Shown piece after piece: positions 1-5,987 of a stretch of DNA of 6,010 bases. Under the pieces are notes generated by a model. It saw only the letters and a list, made by a program, of their open reading frames with translations. It had not been told where the DNA came from and searched no databases. A program made the position numbers and the translations under genes. How positions within the stretch are numbered: position 1 is the stretch's first letter; each line of letters starts with the position of its first letter. Source of the stretch: Candidatus Omnitrophota bacterium (GTDB lineage Bacteria; Omnitrophota; Gorgyraeia; Velamenicoccales; Velamenicoccaceae); contig JAQUOM010000093.1 in the NCBI GenBank assembly GCA_028717105.1, forward strand, positions 1-6,010. Direction: 5' to 3'.

Positions 1-109
1 TTTGCCGGACAAGGAGGGAAATTCCAGGATTGCCATGCGATCGGCGTCGACGAAGCGCACAGGCATCGGTCTTTGGGAGGCATCCTTTATGCCTCGGCCC
101 TCCGGTTGA
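1..109 (+). CDS. Possible C-terminal tail of an upstream gene (partial)
   Basis: A reading frame starting at base 2 is open from the window edge and stops at TGA 107-109. Its final residues include the stretch RTGIGLWEASFMPRPSG, which reads like an ordinary protein C-terminus. The stop sits two bases before ATG 112 of the next gene, a spacing typical of translationally coupled operon genes, and this would explain why ATG 112 has no ribosome binding site of its own. The competing reading is that the downstream frame, also open to the window edge, continues through here. GC content at third codon positions does not separate the two frames clearly. The product is not recognised. Confidence 0.3.
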   Translation, partial: LPDKEGNSRIAMRSASTKRTGIGLWEASFMPRPSG

Positions 110-111
110 CC

Positions 112-2148
112 ATGGGATACGGCAAAAAGAGATTCTCCATCGTGAATTGCAGGACGGATGATGACAGCCTTTATATGAGATACATCAAGCCGCAGAAAAG
201 GCGGGAACTGTTGCATGCCGGATACGACGACGTCATCAATTTTTCTCTCACCGAAGATGTATCATGGGCATCGTCCGACGGCTTATCCTTGATGATGCAG
301 GCGGATGGCCGCCTGGTTTTCCTGGTGACGTCGCCGCAGGAAACCGGCGCGTTGGCCGGCGTATCTTCAGCGGCCGCCGCGGCCAAGAAGCATGATTTCC
401 ACAGCAAAAGGATAAAACAGACGATGCAGGCCTTCAGAAAAGAGCAGGTTCCGATGCTCTTTTTTGAAAATTTCATGGAGTGGCTCAATCTTCAGAAAGA
501 TTACGCGGACCTCGTCGACCAGGTCGAGGCGTTGAAGGGTTTGATCACCTTGGAGGGCCTGCCGGACTTTATGGGCTGGGCGCAATATTATATCGAGATG
601 GCTGAAGCCCGCAAGGCGCTGGAGATATTCTGCACGTATAAACTTCTGCATTTCGGCGAGGATGATTACATCCGGGTAAAACAGATTCTCGTGGAATTGA
701 TGAAGGCCAATCGCATTTCCGGCCGTCAGCCGTTGCTCGTGAGCAAAGGGGAGCAATGGATCGACGATTATAACGCATCCTTGACGGGTTCATTTATTTT
801 CCTGGATCAGCCCACCGTTCAGGTCCTCGATGACGATGAGCTGGCCGCCGTGCTGGCGCATGAATTGGGGCACCGCAGGAAGAGACACGCTCTTGAATAT
901 TTGAGATTCGTGTCCGAGTACGGTTGGCCTGTTATTGAAAGCAAATGGCCCTGGGAGGCCTTGTGCCACCGTCAGGAATTCCAGGCCGACGCGTTCGCCG
1001 TGCATGCGGCTTCGCGGGCCGGCTATCGGCCTGAAGGCCTGATCACGGCCCTGCGCAAGCTTACAACCCGTTTTCTTGAACAGCCGTCGATCCAACTGTT
1101 CCTTAGCTATGCAATGAAGGAAGAAGACCGGCAGGATGAAGAAAGCCGTCCGCAAATATTAAGCACGCATCCGAGCTTTGAAGCTAGGGCCGCGGCCATC
1201 GAGCGCGAGATCGCGTCGTTATCGTCGCCGGCGGCGCCGGCCGTCAAAAAGCCGCATGTCCAGGTGGTGGCCGATCACGGGCTGGCTTTTAACATCTGGG
1301 CGCTTTCAGGCATCAAGGGCGCCGTTTTGATCCATCTCGATGCCCACGCGGATTTGGCTGTTCCTCCGGCAGGATGGGAAGGGTGCGCAGACGCAGATCT
1401 GTGGGGCCTGCGTTTTGAAGAAGGCAGTTTTATCTATCCGGCTGTTTTTTACGGCATGATCGACGAGGTCTATTATGTGATCCCGCCGCACAGCGAGGAC
1501 CGGCCGGCTGAAAAGGAGATCATTGCCGGCGAAAGGCGCGTGTATATTCATATCCGTCGTCTGGCGGACATGCCTGATTTTCGTCAGGAACAGAGGCCCG
1601 TTCTGGTCGATATCGACGAAGATTATTTTGTCGAACAAGGCAATATGAAATCAGTGCTTTATCGTAAGGTCGTTTCCGGCGCGCCGCGGCAGGAGATCGA
1701 ATCAGCGCTGAGATACGACATCACAGGGGCCCTGGCGCGGTTATTTTCAGACAGCGGTGTTGCGCCGTCCCTGGTCACGATCGCTGAATCACCCGGATGG
1801 GTGCCGCCGGCTTTCGTGCCGTTCATCACCCATGTCCTTAAGGCGGGTATCGGCCGCGCCGTTCCTGTTCCGGCGCCCGTTGACGGCGATATTTCATTGA
1901 GCTCTCCGGCCCTTGTCCCCAGGCATCGTTTATCGCTCTCTGCTGCGGCAACGCCGATATCCCGTTTTGGTTTTGACGATGAATTATCGGCCGCGGGCTT
2001 GGTGTCTCTGCCGGACACGCAGGATATCCTGGAAGACCCGTATACGCCGGCAGATTTTGACGGCCGCAGCGCCTGGGCAGATCAGTCGGGTATCGGTGAG
2101 AGAAAGCATATGGAGTATATACCCTGGCCGCCTCGGTTTATCCCTTAA
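112..2148 (+). CDS. M48-type zinc metallopeptidase fused to a UPF0489/arginase-like domain
   Basis: With the start at ATG 112 the protein has 678 residues. Residues 1-110 are unrecognised and beta-rich in look; about 115-230 are helical. The peptidase core has DDDELAAVLAHELGH, with zinc ligands H250 and H254, catalytic E251, and a likely third ligand E289 in EFQAD. THPS around residue 353 is typical of M48 proteins. M48 enzymes cleave proteins using one zinc; most are membrane-bound or secreted, but no signal peptide or membrane segment is visible here. Residues about 383-565 resemble UPF0489, an arginase-fold family: ADHG (H389), DAHAD (D410, H412, D414), DIDEDYF (D500, D502, D504) and TIAESPG (556-562). 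These match the order of the manganese ligands of arginase (GGDHS, DAHxD, DxD). The last 110 residues are Pro/Ser-rich and probably flexible. Substrates are unknown. The start is uncertain: the frame is open to base 1, with TTG 73 also possible, and no start has a clear ribosome binding site, so the N-terminus may lie outside the window. Confidence 0.85.
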   Translation: MGYGKKRFSIVNCRTDDDSLYMRYIKPQKRRELLHAGYDDVINFSLTEDVSWASSDGLSLMMQADGRLVFLVTSPQETGALAGVSSAAAAAKKHDFHSKRIKQTMQAFRKEQVPMLFFENFMEWLNLQKDYADLVDQVEALKGLITLEGLPDFMGWAQYYIEMAEARKALEIFCTYKLLHFGEDDYIRVKQILVELMKANRISGRQPLLVSKGEQWIDDYNASLTGSFIFLDQPTVQVLDDDELAAVLAHELGHRRKRHALEYLRFVSEYGWPVIESKWPWEALCHRQEFQADAFAVHAASRAGYRPEGLITALRKLTTRFLEQPSIQLFLSYAMKEEDRQDEESRPQILSTHPSFEARAAAIEREIASLSSPAAPAVKKPHVQVVADHGLAFNIWALSGIKGAVLIHLDAHADLAVPPAGWEGCADADLWGLRFEEGSFIYPAVFYGMIDEVYYVIPPHSEDRPAEKEIIAGERRVYIHIRRLADMPDFRQEQRPVLVDIDEDYFVEQGNMKSVLYRKVVSGAPRQEIESALRYDITGALARLFSDSGVAPSLVTIAESPGWVPPAFVPFITHVLKAGIGRAVPVPAPVDGDISLSSPALVPRHRLSLSAAATPISRFGFDDELSAAGLVSLPDTQDILEDPYTPADFDGRSAWADQSGIGERKHMEYIPWPPRFIP

Positions 2149-2242
2149 GAAAGATGGCGAAGGGATAAATAGCTGATTTTTAAAGAGTTGCGTGCCTGAT
2201 AACAGAACTAACAGGGCGGCAAGGATGGCGATCTGGCGCATG

Positions 2243-2285
2243 CCGCGGCGGCTCGTAGCCGCGGATGTTGTTTTCTGTCTTGTTT
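2243..2285 (+). terminator. Candidate intrinsic terminator after the metallopeptidase gene
   Basis: CCGCGGC (2243-2249) pairs perfectly with GCCGCGG (2258-2264) around an 8-base loop, giving a 7-bp all-GC stem. It is followed by a T-rich but interrupted run (ATGTTGTTTTCTGTCTTGTTT). It lies about 95 bases after the TAA of the upstream gene and before the ribosome binding site of the first PilZ gene. The broken T-tract makes termination efficiency doubtful. Confidence 0.4.
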
Positions 2286-2328
2286 CGGCAGAACAGGAAG
2301 TCCACAAATTATGTTCAAAAATGATCGG

Positions 2329-2337
2329 AAAGGAGGT
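2329..2337 (+). promoter_or_regulatory. Strong ribosome binding site of the first PilZ gene
   Basis: AAAGGAGGT is a near-perfect match to the 16S anti-Shine-Dalgarno sequence and ends 11 bases before ATG 2349. It fixes the start of the first PilZ gene and indicates strong translation. Confidence 0.85.
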
Positions 2338-2348
2338 AGAATAAGACT

Positions 2349-2723
2349 ATGCCTAAGGCAAAAAGAAACGACTTAGAGATCGTTCCTCATGATGCTTCAG
2401 AGTCGGATGACAAGCGGACGTTTTGCCGTTTTTTTGTCGAAGACGTCTCGGTCCGGTTTAAGGACCTGAGGGTCGGGGCAAAGGGAGAGGGGGTGTGCAA
2501 GGATATCGGCGGCGGCGGAGCCGGCTTTGATTGCGTCCGGGAAATAAGGCCCAAAACACCGCTGGAGATGTGGTTTGATTTTCCCGATGGATTTGAGCCG
2601 ATGCATCTTTTGGGGCGCGTTGTCTGGTCGAAAGCGCAAGGACCTCTCTGGCGTACCGGCATTGCTTTTGACAGGCAGCGGTTGATGAGCATGGCAAGGA
2701 TACTGAAGGCGACAGAGGTTTGA
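2349..2723 (+). CDS. PilZ-domain protein with degenerate c-di-GMP motif
   Basis: This is a 124-residue single-domain protein, about the usual size of a stand-alone PilZ. PilZ domains bind the second messenger cyclic di-GMP and change motility, adhesion, exopolysaccharide or other outputs through a partner protein. The N-terminal RxxxR motif is present (R23, R27). The second motif, normally (D/N)xSxxG, reads D52-I-G54-G-G-G57, so the serine is replaced by glycine. The rest of the barrel is typical: GRVVW at 89-93 and TGIAF at 103-107. About 20 charged, probably flexible residues precede the domain. There is no signal peptide or membrane segment, so it is probably cytoplasmic. The start is set by a strong ribosome binding site. 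The loss of the serine may weaken ligand binding, so it could be a low-affinity or ligand-independent adaptor; this is inference. It lies just upstream of a second PilZ gene of identical length. Confidence 0.87.
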   Translation: MPKAKRNDLEIVPHDASESDDKRTFCRFFVEDVSVRFKDLRVGAKGEGVCKDIGGGGAGFDCVREIRPKTPLEMWFDFPDGFEPMHLLGRVVWSKAQGPLWRTGIAFDRQRLMSMARILKATEV

Positions 2724-2726
2724 GAC

Positions 2727-2756
2727 ATAAAGGGCGAAAGGCCCCTCGCCTTTTAT
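2727..2756 (+). terminator. Hairpin between the two PilZ genes, possible terminator or attenuator
   Basis: ATAAAGGGCGA (2727-2737) pairs with TCGCCTTTTAT (2746-2756) over 11 bp with one G-T wobble and an 8-base loop, AAGGCCCC. It begins three bases after the stop of the first PilZ gene. The GC-rich stem core runs directly into TTTT, as in short intrinsic terminators, though the T-tract is only four bases. It may end transcripts, partly uncouple the two PilZ genes, or protect the 3' end of the upstream message. It overlaps ATG 2755, which argues against that codon as the second PilZ start. Confidence 0.5.
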
Positions 2757-2814
2757 GCGGAGACTTGATATAGGCTCGGGGTCAATTTCTGGCAAAAGGA
2801 TGCAGGTGGAAATT

Positions 2815-2820
2815 GAGAGG
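2815..2820 (+). promoter_or_regulatory. Ribosome binding site deciding the start of the second PilZ gene
   Basis: GAGAGG (followed by TG) lies six bases before ATG 2827, a standard spacing. The in-frame ATG at 2755 has no such site, is part of a hairpin, and would add 24 residues with no PilZ character. ATG 2827 is therefore preferred. Confidence 0.65.
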
Positions 2821-2826
2821 TGTTCA

Positions 2827-3201
2827 ATGGATGAGAAGAGAGGGTCAGTCCGTTGGAACATAATCTTGCCAATCCGCTACATGGGCTGCGCGAAACATAA
2901 TGAAGGATATGCAAGAACGAAAGACCTCAGCACGACAGGTGCTTGTGTTGAGACGGTGGAACGACACGCGCCGGGAGACCGGCTCAACGTTATGATGGAA
3001 TTTCCGGAGGTCGAAGGCGCGGTCTGTATTGAGTCGGAGGTGGTATGGCAGCGCCCTTCATCAGGATTTCAGGAGGAATATAACTATTTGACAGGATTGG
3101 CGTTCAGGAAGATCCGCGATTGCCATAAACAGTGCATTTTGGATTACGTGATCGATCATCACCCGGAACAGCACAGGGCACGCTGGTGGGACGGGGTTTA
3201 G
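2827..3201 (+). CDS. PilZ-domain protein with canonical c-di-GMP binding motifs
   Basis: This 124-residue protein is almost entirely a PilZ domain. Both ligand-binding signatures are present: RxxxR at R5-R9 and DxSxxG at D33-L-S35-T-T-G38. The later strands are typical, with EVVW at 71-74 and TGLAF at 89-93, followed by a C-terminal helix ending in a His- and Trp-containing tail. By family knowledge it should bind cyclic di-GMP and act on a partner, since it has no output domain of its own. No signal peptide or membrane segment is visible. The domain begins right at the chosen start, supporting ATG 2827 over ATG 2755. It shares length, orientation and architecture with the preceding PilZ gene but little sequence identity by eye, so an old duplication or independent recruitment are both possible. 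What process it controls cannot be read from this window. Confidence 0.9.
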   Translation: MDEKRGSVRWNIILPIRYMGCAKHNEGYARTKDLSTTGACVETVERHAPGDRLNVMMEFPEVEGAVCIESEVVWQRPSSGFQEEYNYLTGLAFRKIRDCHKQCILDYVIDHHPEQHRARWWDGV

Positions 3202-3342
3202 GCGGCCTGAAAGACGGGTGAGGTTAAAGGGAGAACGGTTGAGCGATAAAGAAGGCCCTGCCTGAGCCTTATTGACCGCAGGTATTTTAAAATCGTTTTC
3301 ACCCCGGAATAGACCCTTGGCATCGGCTCATGAGAATAAACA

Positions 3343-3370
3343 GGCCTTCCCGGACCTTCAGGGAATGGCC
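3343..3370 (+). terminator. Imperfect hairpin, possible terminator or operator
   Basis: GGCCTTCCC (3343-3351) pairs with GGGAATGGCC (3361-3370) over 9 bp with one bulged T and a 9-base loop. No T-tract follows, so intrinsic termination is unlikely. Its position just upstream of the putative promoter would suit a regulatory protein site or an RNA structure at the end of the PilZ transcript. Confidence 0.3.
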
Positions 3371-3380
3371 CAAGAAAATC

Positions 3381-3403
3381 TTGACTTTTATAGGTGTTAT
3401 GAT
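3381..3403 (+). promoter_or_regulatory. Putative sigma70-type promoter with extended -10 for the GH94 gene
   Basis: TGTTATGAT (3395-3403) has the form TGn-TATGAT, an extended -10 one mismatch from the TATAAT consensus, and it lies in AT-rich DNA. A TTGACT hexamer at 3381-3386 looks like a -35 but is only 11 bases from the -10, too close for joint use; extended -10 promoters can work without a -35. Transcription would begin near 3410 and leave a 5' leader of about 130 bases before ATG 3543. The palindrome CAAGA-AAA-TCTTG (3371-3383) overlaps the upstream end and could be an operator. Confidence 0.45.
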
Positions 3404-3522
3404 ACACTTTTTGAATCTATTTTATCTATAAATATCAATAACTTATATGTGAAGCCGGAGCTTATGTCACGGACACAAGACAAGCTCTTTTCAGGCCGAA
3501 CGCACCCCTGCGCAACGTTCAT

Positions 3523-3528
3523 AAGGAG
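3523..3528 (+). promoter_or_regulatory. Ribosome binding site of the GH94 gene
   Basis: AAGGAG lies 14 bases before ATG 3543, a slightly long but usable spacing. An in-frame TAG at 3531-3533 excludes any start further upstream, so ATG 3543 is the first possible start and the protein's N-terminus agrees with the family. Confidence 0.65.
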
Positions 3529-3542
3529 AATAGGCAAAGCAC

Positions 3543-5987
3543 ATGAAGTACGGTCATTTTTCATCGGACGGACTCGAATTTATCATTACAAATCCCGCGA
3601 CACCGACCCCCTGGATCAATTATCTGACGAACGATAAGTACTGCGCGATCATTTCTCAGTGCGCCGGCGGATACAGTTTTTACCGTGATTGCCGTACGGA
3701 CCGTCTTTTACGATGGGCGCCCGATTACAAGAATTTCGACCGCCCCGGCCGCTATATTTACGCCAAAGAAGCCGGGAATCAGAAGCCGGGAACCAGAAGC
3801 CGGAAAATCTGGTCTTTGACATACCAGCCCTTAAGGGTGGAACTCGATGCTTATGAGTGTCGTCACGGCCTGGGCTACACGGTTATATCGTCCAAATACA
3901 ACGGCGTGAAATCCTCAATCACATATTTCGTTCCTGTCGACGACGATTGCGAGCTTTGGCTGGTCTCCCTGACGAACGAGACGAACAAGGAAAAAAAGCT
4001 GGAGTTGTATCCGTATGTCGAGTGGCTCGTAGGAGATTATCACGAGGAGCTCCGTTACCGCAACATCATGAACCTCTATAACCGGATGTGGTTCGACGAG
4101 AGCCATAAGCTGGTTTTCGGCTGGAAGACGGCGTTTTGGCAGGGCATGAATATCAAGGAATTCAAGAATTTCGGTTTTTTTGCGACGAATCTCGAGGTCA
4201 AAGGGTTTGCCACCCGCAAGGCGGAGTTTCTGGGCCGTTATAATACCGAAGAGAAACCCGAGGCCATCCTGGAAGGCAAGTTCAAGAACACGGCTTTATG
4301 CTCCGGCGAGGACGGGATCGCCTGCCTCAAGCACGCGGTGAAGCTGGGGCCCAAACAGACGAAGGAATTTGTGGTGATCTTGGGCGAGACGGAAGGTCAA
4401 TCGGCCGCCATCAAGCTCGTGGAAAAATACCGGGACCTGCACCGCGTCAAGATGGCCTTGGAGGCGACGAAAGAACTTTGGAAGAAGCGGATCACCGGCA
4501 ATATCGTCGTCAAGACGCCTGACTCCGATTTCGACACGATGGTCAACGCCTGGGTCAAATACCAGGTTTATATCTGCAACCTCTGGTCGCGCTCGCCGTC
4601 GTTCTATCATGAAGGTTCCGGTGGCCGCGGCTACCGCGATTCGGCCCAGGATTCGGAGTCGATCGTCTCCATCAATCCCGAGTTGACGCGCAAACGCATC
4701 CTGCAGATCGCCTCCCTGATCCGCCGGGATGGGACCTCCGCGCCCGGCTGGTCGGATACGTCGGGCCCCAATCAGCACCGTCCGAACAAGGACCACCAGG
4801 TGTGGTTGACGGCGACGGTCCGCGCGTATATCCAGGAAACAGGGGACAAGGGGATCCTGGAAGAATATGTGGCCTATCTGAAGGATAAGTGGGTCGGCGG
4901 GTGGGATTTCGACATGCATCACAAGGGCGGCGCCGTCACCGACGGCGAAGGTACCCTTTTTGAGCACCTGGAGAAGAACCTCAATTTTTGTTTCAATGAC
5001 GTCGGCGAACGCGGCCTGCCGAAAATCGGCCACGCGGACTGGAATGACGCGATCGACGCCGCCGGAAAAAAGCACAAGGGCGAAAGCGTCTGGCTCGCGC
5101 AGGCGCTGGTGCGTTCTCTGAAATATTTTATCGAGCTTTGCGATCTGGTGGGCGATAAGGCCAGGGCCGAAGAGTTTACCCATAAAGCCAAGACCATGAC
5201 CGAAAGGATCAACGATGTCTGCTGGGACGGGGAGTGGTATAAGCGAGGGTTCACCGATGACGGACTGGCTTACGGGACGAAAGATTATGAGGGCGGCAAG
5301 ATCTTTTTGAATACGCAGGCCTGGGCCCTCTTGAGCGGTGTCGCTGAAGGCGAAAAATTCCAGAAGATCCTGAAGAGCACCTCCAAGTACCTGGACGGCA
5401 AACACGGCCTGGCGCTTTTTTATCCGGCCTTCAGCCATTTCCGTCCGGAACTGGGCCGGATCAGCATGTTCTCCGAAGGCACGAAAGAGAACGCGGCGGT
5501 CTTTTGCCACGCGGCGCATTTTATGATCGTCGGGCTGTGCATGGCGGGCCGCGGCAATTGGGCCTACGAGTCCATCTGCAAGGTCATGCCCAATAAGCAA
5601 AAGAATTACGATCTTTATAAATCCGAGCCCTATGTTTACGCCGAGTATCTCGTGGGCCCGGAAAATCCTTATCGTTACGGTGAAGGCCAGTTTACGTGGA
5701 TCACCGGGACATCGGGCTGGGCGTTCATGGCGGCGACAGAGTGGATTCTCGGTGCGCGCCGGGATTACGCGGGTCTGCGCATCGACCCTTGTTTGCCGTC
5801 GAGCTGGAAGAAGTGTTCCATCCGCCGCCCGTTCCGCGGGGATGTTTATGATATCGAGATCGAAAACCCCAACGGTGTTGAGAAAGGCGTCAGGGAGATT
5901 TATGTCGACGGCGCCCGCATCGAAGGGACCCTGGTCAAACCGTCGCTCGACGGCAAAGAACACAAGGTCCGCGTGGTGATGGGATGA
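3543..5987 (+). CDS. GH94 glycoside phosphorylase (cellobiose/chitobiose phosphorylase family)
   Basis: This complete 814-residue protein has the usual length of GH94 disaccharide phosphorylases (about 800). The family cleaves beta-linked glucosyl or GlcNAc disaccharides with phosphate, yielding an alpha-sugar-1-phosphate and a free sugar, which saves one ATP in the cytoplasm. No signal peptide is seen. The N-terminus (YGHFSSDGLEFII, then PTPWINYL) is typical of the beta-sandwich domain, about residues 1-270; a helical linker, the (alpha/alpha)6 barrel (roughly 310-740) and a beta-rich C-terminal part follow. Key motifs are intact: GYRDSAQD with R365 (phosphate-binding Arg in known enzymes), HADWNDAID at 497-505 with the probable general acid D502, FCHA with H656, and WITGTSGW with T721-G722 (phosphate contacts). 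Substrate choice among cellobiose, cellodextrin, chitobiose, laminaribiose or cellobionate cannot be decided by eye. A heptameric repeat adds about 12 odd residues at 76-87. The stop overlaps the next ATG, implying an operon. Confidence 0.93.
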   Translation: MKYGHFSSDGLEFIITNPATPTPWINYLTNDKYCAIISQCAGGYSFYRDCRTDRLLRWAPDYKNFDRPGRYIYAKEAGNQKPGTRSRKIWSLTYQPLRVELDAYECRHGLGYTVISSKYNGVKSSITYFVPVDDDCELWLVSLTNETNKEKKLELYPYVEWLVGDYHEELRYRNIMNLYNRMWFDESHKLVFGWKTAFWQGMNIKEFKNFGFFATNLEVKGFATRKAEFLGRYNTEEKPEAILEGKFKNTALCSGEDGIACLKHAVKLGPKQTKEFVVILGETEGQSAAIKLVEKYRDLHRVKMALEATKELWKKRITGNIVVKTPDSDFDTMVNAWVKYQVYICNLWSRSPSFYHEGSGGRGYRDSAQDSESIVSINPELTRKRILQIASLIRRDGTSAPGWSDTSGPNQHRPNKDHQVWLTATVRAYIQETGDKGILEEYVAYLKDKWVGGWDFDMHHKGGAVTDGEGTLFEHLEKNLNFCFNDVGERGLPKIGHADWNDAIDAAGKKHKGESVWLAQALVRSLKYFIELCDLVGDKARAEEFTHKAKTMTERINDVCWDGEWYKRGFTDDGLAYGTKDYEGGKIFLNTQAWALLSGVAEGEKFQKILKSTSKYLDGKHGLALFYPAFSHFRPELGRISMFSEGTKENAAVFCHAAHFMIVGLCMAGRGNWAYESICKVMPNKQKNYDLYKSEPYVYAEYLVGPENPYRYGEGQFTWITGTSGWAFMAATEWILGARRDYAGLRIDPCLPSSWKKCSIRRPFRGDVYDIEIENPNGVEKGVREIYVDGARIEGTLVKPSLDGKEHKVRVVMG
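3768..3802 (+). repeat. Five-unit heptameric tandem repeat inside the GH94 coding sequence
   Basis: Five consecutive 7-bp units alternate between GAAGCCG and GGAATCA or GGAACCA, so the larger period is 14 bp with one T/C difference. The repeat encodes residues about 76-87 (E-A-G-N-Q-K-P-G-T-R-S-R), a polar stretch between the conserved RYIY and KIWSLTYQPL segments, where GH94 proteins normally have a short loop. The total of 35 bp is not a multiple of three, yet the frame is intact. Confidence 0.85.

Larger units (their letters stand above)
3202..3542 (+). other. Intergenic region upstream of the GH94 gene
   Basis: These 341 bases contain no convincing gene. Bases 3202-3340 show nothing clear beyond a weak AAGGC/GCCTT inverted repeat near 3251-3270. 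From 3343 there is a hairpin, a short perfect palindrome and an extended -10 element, then an AT-rich block (about 3384-3450). GAACG (3498-3502) and CGTTC (3516-3520) can pair just before the ribosome binding site and might modulate access to it. A 33-codon frame (3330-3431) is discussed as a finding. Confidence 0.6.

Noticed and set aside
1984..2307. 107-codon minus-strand frame with a hydrophobic segment (RQIAILAALLVLLSG)
   Set aside because: It is mostly antisense to the end of the metallopeptidase gene, has no ribosome binding site noticed, and the hydrophobic run is short. It was considered as a small membrane protein but not supported.
2225..2344. 39-codon + strand frame ending just before the first PilZ gene
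   Set aside because: It contains the GC-rich hairpin and the PilZ ribosome binding site, and has no properly spaced ribosome binding site of its own. It could be a leader peptide, but nothing supports it.
2755..2826. Longer start of the second PilZ protein at ATG 2755
   Set aside because: It is embedded in a hairpin and lacks a ribosome binding site, whereas ATG 2827 has one at good spacing and begins right at the PilZ domain.
2149..3542. RiPP precursor peptide that could serve the arginase-like domain
   Set aside because: I looked for a short gene with a leader and an Arg-rich core near the fusion gene and found none in this window. The link to peptide modification stays speculative.
3202..3542. 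Riboswitch or CRISPR-like structure in the longest gap
   Set aside because: No repeated spacer pattern and no recognised riboswitch core could be seen, only short inverted repeats.
3272..3637. 121-codon + strand frame overlapping the start of the GH94 gene
   Set aside because: It starts at TTG without a ribosome binding site, overlaps the well-supported GH94 start by about 95 bases, and the product has no family character.
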